Below are positions 36,312 through 46,916 of a stretch of 64,000 nt of DNA, piece by piece. The notes below the pieces were generated by a model, which was not told the DNA's origin, did not search any database, and saw only the letters and a program-made list of their open reading frames with translations. This DNA comes from Siderastrea radians (taxonomy: Eukaryota; Cnidaria; Anthozoa; Scleractinia; Rhizangiidae): contig OZ024892.1 in assembly GCA_964017195.1 (NCBI GenBank), forward strand, positions 5,458,366 through 5,522,365, read 5' to 3'. Every line of letters starts with the position of its first letter. Position 1 is the stretch's first letter. The translations under genes were made by a program, and so were the position numbers.

Positions 36312-39300
36312 TTAATGTTCACCCGTGCTGGAGTGTTCTTTTTTCAGCAGCGTTTGTCTTATATTCCTTGAAGTTTGTGTGTTTTGAAAAGCTAATGTAG
36401 CGTCCCCCATTGCAAACTGTATGCTCCCAAGTGATTCATAGCTATCAGCTGTGCTTGCGTGTTCTTCTCCACAAGTTTTTACCCTAATGTTTAGTGCACA
36501 CTGTGCATAATGAAGAGCTAACGTAAAGTCACCCAGCTCATATGCTGAAACTCCGAGTTCAAAGTAGCTGTCACCTGTGCTTGGATGTTCTGCTCCAAAC
36601 AGTCTGCTTCTAATGTCAAGGGCACGCTGATGAAATTGAACAGCTGAGCTGAAGTCGCCTAAATCATAATGAGTGACACCGAGTGAGTGGTAGCTGTCTG
36701 CTGTGCTTGAGTGTTCTTCTCCAAAGAGTTTACACCGGATATCCAGCGCACGCTGGTCAGACTCAAGAGCTGAGTTGAAATCGCCCAGCTTATGCTGAGT
36801 GACCCCAAGTAAGTGATAGCTGTCTGCTGTACTTGAGTGTTCTTCTCCAAAGAGTTTACACCGGATATCCAGCGCACGCTGGTGAGACTCAAGAGCTGAG
36901 TTGAAATCGCCCAGCTTATGCTGAGTGACCCCAAGTAAGTGATAGCTGTCTGCTGTGCTTGAGTGTTCTTCTCCAAAGAGTTTACACCGGATATCCAGCG
37001 CACGCTGGTCAGACTCAAGAGCTGAGTTAAGATCGCCCAGCTTATGCTGAGTGACTGCGAGCGTGTAGTAGCTGTCTGCTGTGCTTGAGTGTTCTTCTCC
37101 AAAGAGTTTACGCCGGATACCCAACGCACGCTGGTGAGACTCAAGAGCTGAGTTGAAATCGCCCAGCTTATGCTGAGTGACTGCGAGTGTGTAGTAGCTG
37201 TCGGCTGTGCTTGAGTGTTCTTCTCCAAAGAGTTTACGCCGGATACCCAACGCACGCTGGTGAGACTCAAGAGCTGAGTTGAAATCGCCCAGCTTATGCT
37301 GAGTGATCCCGAGTGAGTGGTAGCTGTCCGCTGTGCTTGAGTGTTCTTCTCCAAAGAGTTTACACCGGATATCCAGCGCACGCTGTTTAAACTCAAGAGC
37401 TGATTTGAAGTCGCCTAGCTTATATTGAGTGATCCCGAGTGAGTGGTAGCTGTCTGCTGTGCTTGAGTGATCTTCTCCAAAGAGTTTACGCCGGATGTCC
37501 AGCGCACGCTGGTGAGACTCAAGAGATGATTTGAAGTCGCCCAGCTCATTTTGAGTGATCCCGAGTGTGTAGTAGCTCTCTGCTGTGCTTGAGTGTTCTT
37601 CTCCAAATCGCCTCTTGCATTCCTCGAGATTTCTTCTGCGTTCCCGTTCTTCTGCTAAATTTTCTGTGTTAAAAAGACAAAGCATACCGACAGCATTTTG
37701 ATGAAAATAAAATAAACCAGGTGTACCATTGGGGAGTGCTATTTCAACTTCTTTTATTGTTGTGAGCAAAGCATTCCATAAAAACTTGTCGGTGTCTGAA
37801 TGACGGAAATGTTCTGATGCTTCCTTCACATGATAAGTAACTTGTAATTCAAGGGGCTTATTAAGCAGAGTGATTTTTCCATAAACCTGCATTGTTCTCA
37901 TTTCTGTTGCTGGAATAACTAGCAGGTTCGTGTCTCCCGCTGTTCTGCATTCCTGGAGCGCCTTGCTGTAGAACTGAGATGAGGTTAACGGGTTGTTCTG
38001 GGACTGATAATAGAGAGCAAGGATTTGAAAAACGATGAGCCGAAGAATTGTCTGTTCTGGGTTGTTATTTAGTAAAGAAAGAGCCTCTTGTAAGCACTGA
38101 ACTCCACCCTCGGTTTTTCCGATAACAAGTTGATATATGCCAAAATAGCACAAGTACTTTCCTTTTACGTCAGTTGGAACAGGAGAAGTTTCTTCTTGAA
38201 TTTCATTTACTTTAGAAAGAAATTGCATCGTCATTCCTTTTGCACCCCAAGTTAGAAGTCCAAAAGCCCTAGACGCTATCAACCGTGCATGGTACATATT
38301 CTTTCTATGAACACTGGCTCCCTTCAAAGCTGAATCGTATATCTTGTCAAAGATAGCCCCTTCACTCGAACACCAAAAAACCGAGTCCAGAAACAGCTCT
38401 GCTTCCACTAACACATCGAAAACATCGTCAGCTGTCCTAGAATCTGAGCAGCTTTCAATCAGACTCTCGATAAAACTCTCTTTTTCTTCGTAGAATGCAA
38501 CAAATGCCGACATGGAATGCCCTTTAAGAAACTGCTCATTTAGTTCCTTGAAGCAAGAAACGTAGTATGCGTAAAAGCGACCTTTCGAGTTGTCAACTGT
38601 CTCTTTCATTTCATGCTCTCCCTTTTCTCTCGCAAATGACTGTAGGAGCTTATGCATTGTGAATAACCTGGGTTTTGAACTTGAGTCGAGAAGAGATTTC
38701 CTACGAAGACTTTGCAATATCTTGTTGCAGAGAATTCCTTTTTTGTTCAAAACAGCTGCAGCGATATTCACATCGAAATTCTCAGGAAGAATGCACAAGC
38801 TCACAAGCGCTTCTTTTTCTTGTGTAGAGAGTCTGTGGAAAGAGGAGTTGAAAAGGAACTTCAGTCGGTGACTGGTTGGATAATCTGGATTGTCCAACAT
38901 CTCGAAAATACCTTCTGTAGAGGATTCTATGACGTCCCGTAAAAACTGGCTAGGCTGAATACTGTCCTCGTCAGAAATGGAAGAACACAATAATTTTATT
39001 GCCAAAGGAACATGTCCACAGATGTGTATAATTTGCCTGACGTCAGAGTTACTCGCATTTGGCAGTAATTCATTAACTAAGGATTGAGAGGAGGTTTCAT
39101 CCAATGGTCTTATTCTTACTCCATGGTGACACTGAAAATGCAACTTCATGAACTCCAAAGATTCCCTTGTGGTTACAATAAATTTAATCTTTTCATTTCG
39201 CCTGAGAATTTCTTCTAAGAGTCCTATGACCTCTTCCTTCACATTCGGAAAACCACTTTCTAATAGATCATCGGCATTATCAAGAATAATCACAAAGTGA

Positions 39301-42300
39301 TCTGAAATTTCGCTGAAGAGCTGGCAAAGCTCGTCATCGAGGGATAGACGCTGGCTGGATAATTGATGATGTGAGACAGCTTGCCTAACAAAGCTAAGAA
39401 GCTTTGATACCAGACCTGCTTTTGACTGAAGTCCTCGTAATGTGATCCAACAGACAGGTAATCCTTGAGACTGAAGACTATGTCCCACTGCAATTGCAAC
39501 CGACGTCTTTCCAAATCCGGGAGAGCCCCAGATTGACACCATTCGGGAAGATTGGGCAGTCACGTGACCGGTGATCTCCTCGCATTCACTCTGGCGGCCA
39601 ATGAAGTTAGGAACCACTGGAGGGAGACAATATCTTGGTAGGAATGCATTTGTACCTTTAAGCAGAATAAAATGATAACTGCTCAAAATGTGCATATTTT
39701 CCCCTTGCTCAATCAGATAATAAGTGTAATTGAGATTATCATTGAGGGTGAAACGATAACGCGGAAGTAGTGAAAAAAGCTCCAACGCCAACAAAGTTTA
39801 GAAGAAGCTTCAAATGAAAACTATAGAGTGTATCAATATCGCTTTTTTTTTTTGTCACACAGCTAAGAGTTTCGTTCCAATGGAAAATGAAAATTTACAT
39901 CTCGCTATTTTCTCTTTTCAAACTTTTTTTATTCATATTCCATTTGCAACCTCAATGATAAAAGCAGGCTTTATTTAGGCCTTTGTTAGAGGTAGACCTT
40001 AAACAGTTCGCTGCATTCAAGTTGTATCCACTGGAGAAGGCGTACTGATTTTAATTCGCGAGTTTTTAGGAGTCTTTGAAAGCCAACTTAAATATGTGAC
40101 CTTTTTTTTTCATTCCTATGATATCCTTTGCCAGCTCAACGTTTGCAATATAACTTAAATAATATAACTTTAATATAACTTAAATTTGGTCCCGGATTTT
40201 TTGTTTCGATAATCAGTTCCTAAAAATTATAAAGTAGAGCGCATGGTTACCATTTGAAACACTTGGTTAGGTGCGTAACACTTGTTTCCGCGAAGAAACT
40301 AATCCATATCTACCAAATCTTGCAACGAACCAAAGCTGAGTATTAAACGCCTTTAATCTACGGCAACTAACAAAGATAACACTCGAAAATAATCAAAATG
40401 GACAAAAGATACGATATATTCTTTTGGAAGCTTTAGACTATTTTTGTTTACCGCCAGATGCCGCGAAAAAAGCTAAAAGTCATGCCAATACCAATTTGTT
40501 GCTTAAATGGTCAATTACGAAGGCGTCGTTATCTGGAGTCTATAGAGGCGTTGGAATGCAATGACAGGTCTGTTTTCCAACGTCAAGGCAGTACTGTAGT
40601 CTTTTAAAAGTTTTAATAGATTTTAAAAAACCTGTCGTACTTGATGAAAGTAGTTGCACTTGACCTTTTTCGTTGACGAAGACTGAAAAAATATGACAAA
40701 ATTGTCCCTTGTGTGACGTGTGCCACTTTTTATACAATAGTCAGCAGTCATGTTTCCGTTAGCAACCATCTGATTGTTATTGCCCGCGCCCCGCATCCCG
40801 ACACTGCCATGCACTTCACCTGCCCTTCTCCCTCAATGAGTCCTGTCAGAGGCTCAGTTGCTAGCCCCACAGATAGCCCAAGCATAACATAAGAGTTTGT
40901 ATGGAAAATCGAACTGAGAATTCCCATCGATAAAGTAGATAAAATGTTACCTGGTGTTGTACTTTATCCTGCTGTGAAGGTTTAGCGCCTTAAGAGAGGT
41001 TTTTAATCTTCTACCCTAACGGTGTATAAAAGAAAAGGTTGGACAGAGAAGCCAGATCGGCGATTGAACCTGTCTCGAAAACGGCTCCAATATTCGCGCG
41101 AAAAAAGACATGCACTTACATTTTGTCTTTTGCCGAGCACATAAAGTAGTGCCTTAAGTTCTCCTTTCCGAAATCCAATGGAGTACACCTTGATTCTTGA
41201 TCGAGCACGAGTTCGAAAACCACCGGCATTTATCCCTAACCGGGGACAGTTGCTCAGTTCGACCAGGGCGGGAACCTATTTCCGCCTTGTTCCCGCCCTA
41301 GAGAGGGAGAGGGCATTATATTTTTGAAAATACAAACGTTTGTGTAAAATATCATGCCCTATCCCGGTGGGTTATCATTTGACGCTCGATCCCAGTGCCG
41401 ACCGAGGTCTTAACCAATGTTAACGGTCGAACTGAGCAACTTCCCCTGGTCACGGATAAATGGTGCCGGGTTTCGAACTCGGGTTCCATCTTTTTGATCG
41501 TCTTATACAGGGAAGAATCAAGGAGTACTCCACTGGATTTCGGAAAGGAGAACTGCAGGCTCTACTTTCTGAGCTCGGCAAGACAAAATGTAAGTGCATG
41601 TCTTTTTTCGCGTGAATATTAGAGCCGTTTTCGAGGCAGGTTCAATCGTGGATATGGCTTCCCTGTCCAACCTTTTTTTTCTCTAATACACTGTTAGGAT
41701 GGAAGATTAAAAACCTCTACAAAGGCGCTAAACCTTGACAAAGAGACAGCAAACAACACCGAGTACCATTTCACCTTCTTTATTCAAGAGCTTTCCCCTC
41801 CTAAACTTAAAAGTTCTCAGTTCGATTTTCCACACAAACTCTTATATTACGCTTGGACGGCCTGTGCTAGCCCCTCCTCGTCTACTGAGGTTGGCTCTTA
41901 CCTGCGTTTTTCCCCTGAGCATCATGCTTATCTTGTACTGTTTTCATCTCATCCATTGATTGCTGTAACATAGCAATGTCATCTTTGCTAGCAGTATGTT
42001 CTTCCAATTTCCTCACACTCTCAATAATCTTGGTGTATTTTTGAGTTTCCTCCTTATCACGTTCTTGCGCGATTTTCAGGTCATCGATCTTTCGGTCCAA
42101 CTCATCAATACCTGAACTAACACTTTCTAGAATGCTGGACTGCGCCTGAGAGTCCTCCTTGACGCGTTCTTCTTGGGCTGCAACCTTCTCACTCATCCTT
42201 TGCTCCAACATGGCGATGTCTTCTTTATTTGCTGTATTCTGCTTAAGGGAAGCCGACACCGATCTCAACTCGCCGATATCTGAGCTCATGCCCTCGAGAA

Positions 42301-42931
42301 ACTTAATGTACGCCCGAGTCTCGTCCCTGATGCTTTGTTCCAATTTACGAACTTCATTCGTAGGAAAGTCCGATTCGATCAAACTTCCAATGGCATCAAT
42401 CGGGTCTGTTTTGAGTCCAAGAGCATTGAATGCAACTTTAGTGTGTTGCACATACTGGTCAAATGTTATTTTGTCCATCTCTGAACTGGTCGAGTGACAA
42501 ACCGAATTCCTCAAAAGTCTTAGTTGATCAATCGCAAGTGCGAAAGTTTCAGCATTGATTCCACCTGGGCTCACCACAGATGTATGGAAACTTCCATGAA
42601 GTACACCACGAGGCTTCACGTACAAATCACTAAGTGTTTTGTGGTGAAAGGCGAAGGACTGCGCGTAAATAGTGGCCTGGAACAAGGCGGAGCAATCCCA
42701 CTCATTATACGACTTTTGTGTAGGAACTTTAGTTTTTCCACCCTCTGTAGAGACAAACAAATTTCTCACAGCAGGGGAGTCATCCCAGAGCTGGAATCCA
42801 GGGCGGTGTCCTATGATGCTGTCCCACATGGTCTTGAAGGTTTGCCGTAAGGCTTTGGGGAATTCATTCAAAACAATGGATGAGAATTTAAAATAGTTTA
42901 GCTCCTCGTCACGATAAGGCTGCAAGGCCAT
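36312..42931 (-). CDS. HEPN (DZIP3-type) - coiled coil - NB-ARC - TPR protein, two coding exons
   Basis: Coding exons are 42931-41902 and 39616-36312. Donor CGCAG|GTAAGA and acceptor TCTCCCTCCAG|TG join in phase 1 and give 1,444 codons plus stop. The start is the ATG at 42931-42929, 31 bases inside an exon whose acceptor (CTTTTTCAG) lies at 42962-42963, so a 5' UTR exon is likely. Residues about 5-190 form a DZIP3-like HEPN domain with RNSVCH (141-146), the R-x4-H signature of HEPN RNases. Residues about 190-340 are coiled coil. NB-ARC follows: Walker A GSPGFGKT (374-381), Walker B VIILDNADD (about 452-460), TTR (492-494), GHVPLA (544-549), then a winged helix. Ten 42-residue TPRs cover 1016-1435. 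This is a STAND/NLR-like design. A role in ligand-triggered RNA cleavage or innate immunity is inference. The 59 residues before the acceptor in the second frame are intronic. Confidence 0.88.
36330..37610 (-). repeat. 126-bp tandem array encoding ten TPRs
   Basis: Each unit encodes 42 residues opening EEHSSTADSY and closing ALDIRxKLFG. Units 3 to 7 (about 36700-37350) are nearly identical at DNA level, while the last two are clearly diverged. This indicates recent expansion by unequal exchange. A partial eleventh unit ends the protein. Confidence 0.92.
39617..41901 (-). other. Intron of the HEPN-NB-ARC-TPR gene
   Basis: 2,285 nt between a GTAAGA donor (41901 downwards) and a CTCCCTCCAG acceptor (39618-39617). 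Phase matches on both sides. It contains a foldback element. Confidence 0.85.
40858..41873. mobile_element. Foldback element inside the intron
   Basis: Left arm about 40858-41260 and right arm about 41395-41873 are reverse complements, sharing AAGAGTTTGT, GAACTGAG, CCAATGGAGTAC-like sequence and GGTTGGACAG. The ends are CTAGCCCCACAG and CTGTGCTAGCCCC. The spacer is a G/C-rich and AT-rich mixture of about 135 bp. The arms are diverged. The element lies close to the splice donor but leaves it intact. Confidence 0.75.
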
Positions 42932-43017
42932 TGCTGACAACTGGCAAGAAAAGTAGCCTGCCTGAAAAAGATAGAGAATATATCTCAGCAAATTTATGAA
43001 AAGTGGCCTCAGATTTG

Positions 43018-45022
43018 GGTATTCCGAAAACGCGGGGTGGGGGTGCGAACTGTGGGGTGCGGGGTCAAAAACACCGAAAAAATAAAAATAATAACAAGTG
43101 AGACAAAATAAAAAGAAAATAGCTTAACTACAAAAATGCAATTTAAATTTACAAGTAAAATATACAGAAAAAGAGAACATTGAATATTTGCATCTCACGC
43201 GAGACCAATTTCACGCACGAGAATAAAATTGTGCACTGTACATTCCATACTAGACTGGCCAAAGGATATTATAGATGGGGGCTGTTGGGATTTTGAAACA
43301 AAATGGGATGTGACTTTGCTAAGATCAAGGGGAAGATTGAAGATGCGAAGATTGCAAATCTACGGGAACAATTCCGCAAGCAGTGCACGATTATGTTAGG
43401 AACTGCTAACTCTATAGCTACTGGCTCCGATCGCTCGATATACCGTTCAGTTGCATTTTAGTTCCAAAGACACAAGTAATTTTTTTCCCAAAGAAACTGA
43501 AGTGAACAATCGGCTGCCCATGTCCAGTCAAAGACATAGCTGTTTAGTGACTGATCATTTTCTTTTTGAAGGGGGCTGGGGGGTGGGGTGTGGTTGGGCA
43601 AATAAGAAAAAACAAAATTCCTGCACAACATCTGCAGAAGAATAAAAATCGTGCATAGTGGCACAAAGCAAAGAAATACATCGCAAGCTTAGTAGTGAAA
43701 CAAAATTCATACAAAGCTTTTACCCGTGAAAACAAGTTCCTACAGAAAAAAAATTGCCCAGCCCATACCCTCCTGTCAAATACGTAATGGTCCATCTCCT
43801 AGCACTGGCATCTCCGACGCAATGAAAATTAATAGTGCACGATTTTATTTTCGGGCGTGAAATCAACATCCCTCCAACCGCTAATTCTAATTCGCTTGTA
43901 TCGCTCGACATACGGTTGAGCTGCGTTTTGTTTTGGTCACAGAAGCGGTGGACATCCACCAGAAATGAAATAAAATAAAAAAAGAGAGAGAAAAAAGAGT
44001 GTTCCACTAAAGACCTCACGATTATTACAAGTGTCAAAAATTTCTTGTTATTTTATTAATTATTATATTTATTTATTTTTTTTATTTATTCACTTATTCA
44101 TTGGTTCGCGTGACAGTCAAATATTCAATTCAGTCTCAATCTATTTTTATACAATATACTCTTGTATTTTTATTGTATTTTTGTATGTATTTAGCTATTT
44201 TATGTTATTTTTATTTTTATTTTGGCCGTTTTATTATTATTGTTTTTTTTTTGGGGGGGGGGGGGAGGGGGTTTCATTGACCCCGCATCCCGCAGTCCGC
44301 AACCCGCAGTCCGCACCCTGCACACCGACCCCGCGTTTTCGGAACACCCATAATTTCTGATGTGTTTGCTGCTGTGAAAATTTGTACCGCGGCTAAATAA
44401 ACGCAAGACTACATCACGAATAAACCTCCTGCTAGACCTGAAGTATACAAAACAGTGCACTTGAAGTAACATTAAATAGTTCCTGTTGATGGCAACACAC
44501 TTCAAAAGCCCGGGGTAGTTTCCCATAGTATAACCTGTATGGGTACGCTGATGAGGAGTATTAAAGGGTTTCAGTGTCCCGGTGCACACCCCCACCCAGC
44601 ATCTCATAGAATATGCCCGCAGCCTCACAGTCCATAAGACAGACAGCAATCGTTGATTTTTAAGCTCTTACAATAGCCATATGACATCACTAACGTGACG
44701 TCATTGGCTAAAAAAGACAGTGAAAAAAAGAGTGTTCCACAGGGACCTCACGATTATTACAAACGACAAAAATTCTTGTCATGTATTTATTTATTTATTT
44801 GCTTATTTATTGGTTCGCATGACTGTCTAATATTCAATTCTCGCTCTATGTTTATAATCTCTGGTTTTTTTTATTGTATTCTTGTTTGTATTTAGCTATT
44901 TTCTTTTGTTTTTCTTTTTATTTTAACTGTTTTATTATTGTTGTTATTTTACATTTTTGGGGGTCTTTTGTTGATCCCGCACCCCGCACCCCGCACCCCG
45001 ACCCCACGTTTTCGGAACACCC
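43018..45022. repeat. Inverted ends GGGTATTCCGAAAACG...CGTTTTCGGAACACCC with a duplicated right end
   Basis: The left end at 43018 carries GGGGTGCGGGGTC repeats. Matching right ends occur twice, at about 44279-44351 and 44975-45022. The roughly 350 bp before each right end (about 43990-44350 and 44720-45022) are direct copies, both starting AGAGTGTTCCAC and containing CTCACGATTATTAC. So the right part of an element was duplicated, or two elements overlap. No transposase is visible. Confidence 0.65.
43545..43760 (+). repeat. Dispersed repeat, copy 2 (other copy 1232-1430)
   Basis: The same order of G-rich block, ATTCCTGCACAAC, AATCGTG and A-rich motifs as at 1232-1430, diverged. Confidence 0.6.
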
Positions 45023-45206
45023 CTTGAAGTGTGATCAAAGGTGACTGCGCTCAAACAGTCGAGCAGAAATTTACGAAACGATTTTCTGTTGTTCTCCAGA
45101 CTTGCGTACCGTAACAAAATTATACGGTAAGATTGTAAACTGCTTTCGCATGCAAAGTATTTTTGTGCGAGTTCGGGCAGGATCTCGGTGGTACCCAGTG
45201 CAGCAA

Positions 45207-45300
45207 TACATGTAGCCTGCGTAGCAGGCGTAAACGGGGAAGGGTAACGCGGGAGAAAAATGGGGTTCTGGGAGCTAGGGACGAGGGAACGCCTGCTACA
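45207..45300 (+). mobile_element. MITE of the CTGCGTAGCAGGCG family, copy 1
   Basis: It starts CCTGCGTAGCAGGCG and ends ACGCCTGCTAC, with GGGAGAAAAATGGGG inside. It is mirrored by the copy at 46290-46396. Homology extends slightly outside both copies (CAATACATG). Confidence 0.75.
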
Positions 45301-46289
45301 AAACCCCCCATTTTTTCATCTCCGCCCACCGCTTTTCAGGTAATCCAATTAAGTTAACTGTCAATGCAACCACCAATATGAAACAGGCGCACGCTCTTCT
45401 GCATGACTGACTTCACGCAGGAATTCAATGAAGCGCAAAGTTAGGATAAAAACTTTTTTCGAATCAGCAAAGAGCAACTTACATTGAGCAACACTCAATT
45501 GTGCTTATTTTCGAAATAAGAGACACGAAGCTTTTTAAAATGAAAAGATTTATTAAGATAAACTCCTCTTTGCTTCTGAAAACCAAACGCGTTCAATTTT
45601 CGCTTCTTGGAAAGGTAAGCTTATAATTTATAGTAAAACACGCCAGCGAAGAAACGCGATACATTTTCAATGGCATTTATTGACCGAACTGCACGTTTTT
45701 CAAAAGGTACGCGAAAGCAATAATATGAAGAATCAGTTTACAATCAAAAATGTAATTTACTTTACCATGGATTCCCTACAAAGTCAACAGCTTGAGTGAT
45801 GTCTTGCAACAGCAGATTTCTCTTTTAAACTACCGTCTGTTCTCAAAGAATAAGTTCTTCGCTTTTGGTTCTCTGAATTCCACTGTTGAAGGTGTCGAGC
45901 GTTTCTTAGGGCTTCTTCTTCCCATTTATAGTTCTCAAAAGGCGAGTCTTCATTCCGATAACGGGATATTTAAGCTTACACTGCCTTGAAATTCACGCGT
46001 GAAACGGTGCAATGCTTTTTTGAAATCTTCTCTGACAATGACAAAATTTCTTCTTTCTTGGACTGTATCCCGTTGGCAAAACCGCTAATAAAACATCCCT
46101 TCCCTTTTGAAGAGCTCTAACTGCCGTTTCTCGCTCTGGCTTCAAGATAATTTCGCTACCTGGCCGCCAAGTTCAAATCTTCTATCAACACGTCCTCGTC
46201 AAATTACATCATTCCCGTGGGACTTTCTGTCAAAAATTAACCAATCAGAATTTTGCGGCCGCTGGCGGCCGCAGAAATGGAAAAAAAGG
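45301..46289. other. Spacer between two inverted MITE copies, no gene recognised
   Basis: Short frames only; AT-rich on the left half. Confidence 0.6.
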
Positions 46290-46396
46290 GGGACTTTGTA
46301 GCAGGCGTTCCCTCATCCCTAGCCCCCAGTCCCCCATTTTCTCCCGCGTTCTTGCTCCCCTTCCCCTTCCCAGTTTACGCCTGCTACGCAGGCTAC
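46290..46396 (-). mobile_element. MITE of the CTGCGTAGCAGGCG family, copy 2
   Basis: Reverse complement of the copy at 45207-45300, with TAGCAGGCGTTCCC at the left and ACGCCTGCTACGCAGG at the right. Confidence 0.75.
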
Positions 46397-46418
46397 AATA
46401 CATGCAATACTTTATCGG

Positions 46419-46745
46419 CAACCTCGTCCCCAGGGCCTTCTCCTCGTTCAAAATGGCGGTCGGAGAAACCCCTGGCCAAGGCCGGCTGCTGAAATACTCC
46501 AAGAATCGTGGAGTATTTTGTCACGTGACACATGATGAAATGGCTTTTTCGAAAGGCAGCTTCCAGCGTCTGGCGGCCCTGTTTATTTTCTGCAATCGGA
46601 AACCATGGTCCAAACGAAACGAAGTCATTTCATCGTGTTTACGTGACGCAATTCTAAAAAATTTTTGGAGCCACTTTAGCAGCCTTGGCCAGTTGTTTCT
46701 CCGACCGCCATTTTGAACGAGGAGAAGGCCTTGGCGGCGAGGTTG
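46419..46745. mobile_element. 327-bp MULE-type MITE, 9-bp TSD
   Basis: Inverted ends of about 50 bp begin CAACCTCGTCCCCAGGGCC and include AAAATGGCGGTCGGAGAAAC on both sides. CTTTATCGG lies directly outside each end (46410-46418, 46746-46754). The 9-bp duplication points to Mutator-like transposase. There is no open frame of interest. Confidence 0.85.
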
Positions 46746-46754
46746 CTTTATCGG

Positions 46755-46916
46755 CGTAAGAATACATCGGATCCGAGAACAATGGGAACGAACGGCGATG
46801 ATGAAGTCAAGCCTTCCCCAGAAAGTCAGAAAATTTGAGCCTTGGGAAGGCAGAGTTGGAAAGTCCTAGATAACAACTACTGCAGCCCCTAAGTACTTCA
46901 TGTAACATAACTCAAA
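46755..46916. other. Left flank of the 20-bp satellite element
   Basis: Unique sequence. Neither a LINE 5' part nor a copy of the right flank (GCAGATGACTTG) was found here. Confidence 0.5.

Noticed and set aside
36659..37396. 245-codon frame overlapping the TPR region on the same strand
   Set aside because: A shadow frame of the 126-bp tandem repeats; the TPR frame is clearly the real one.
39617..39794. N-terminal 59 residues preceding the NB-ARC frame
   Set aside because: A pyrimidine tract and AG at 39618-39617, with matching phase to the HEPN exon, show this part is intron.
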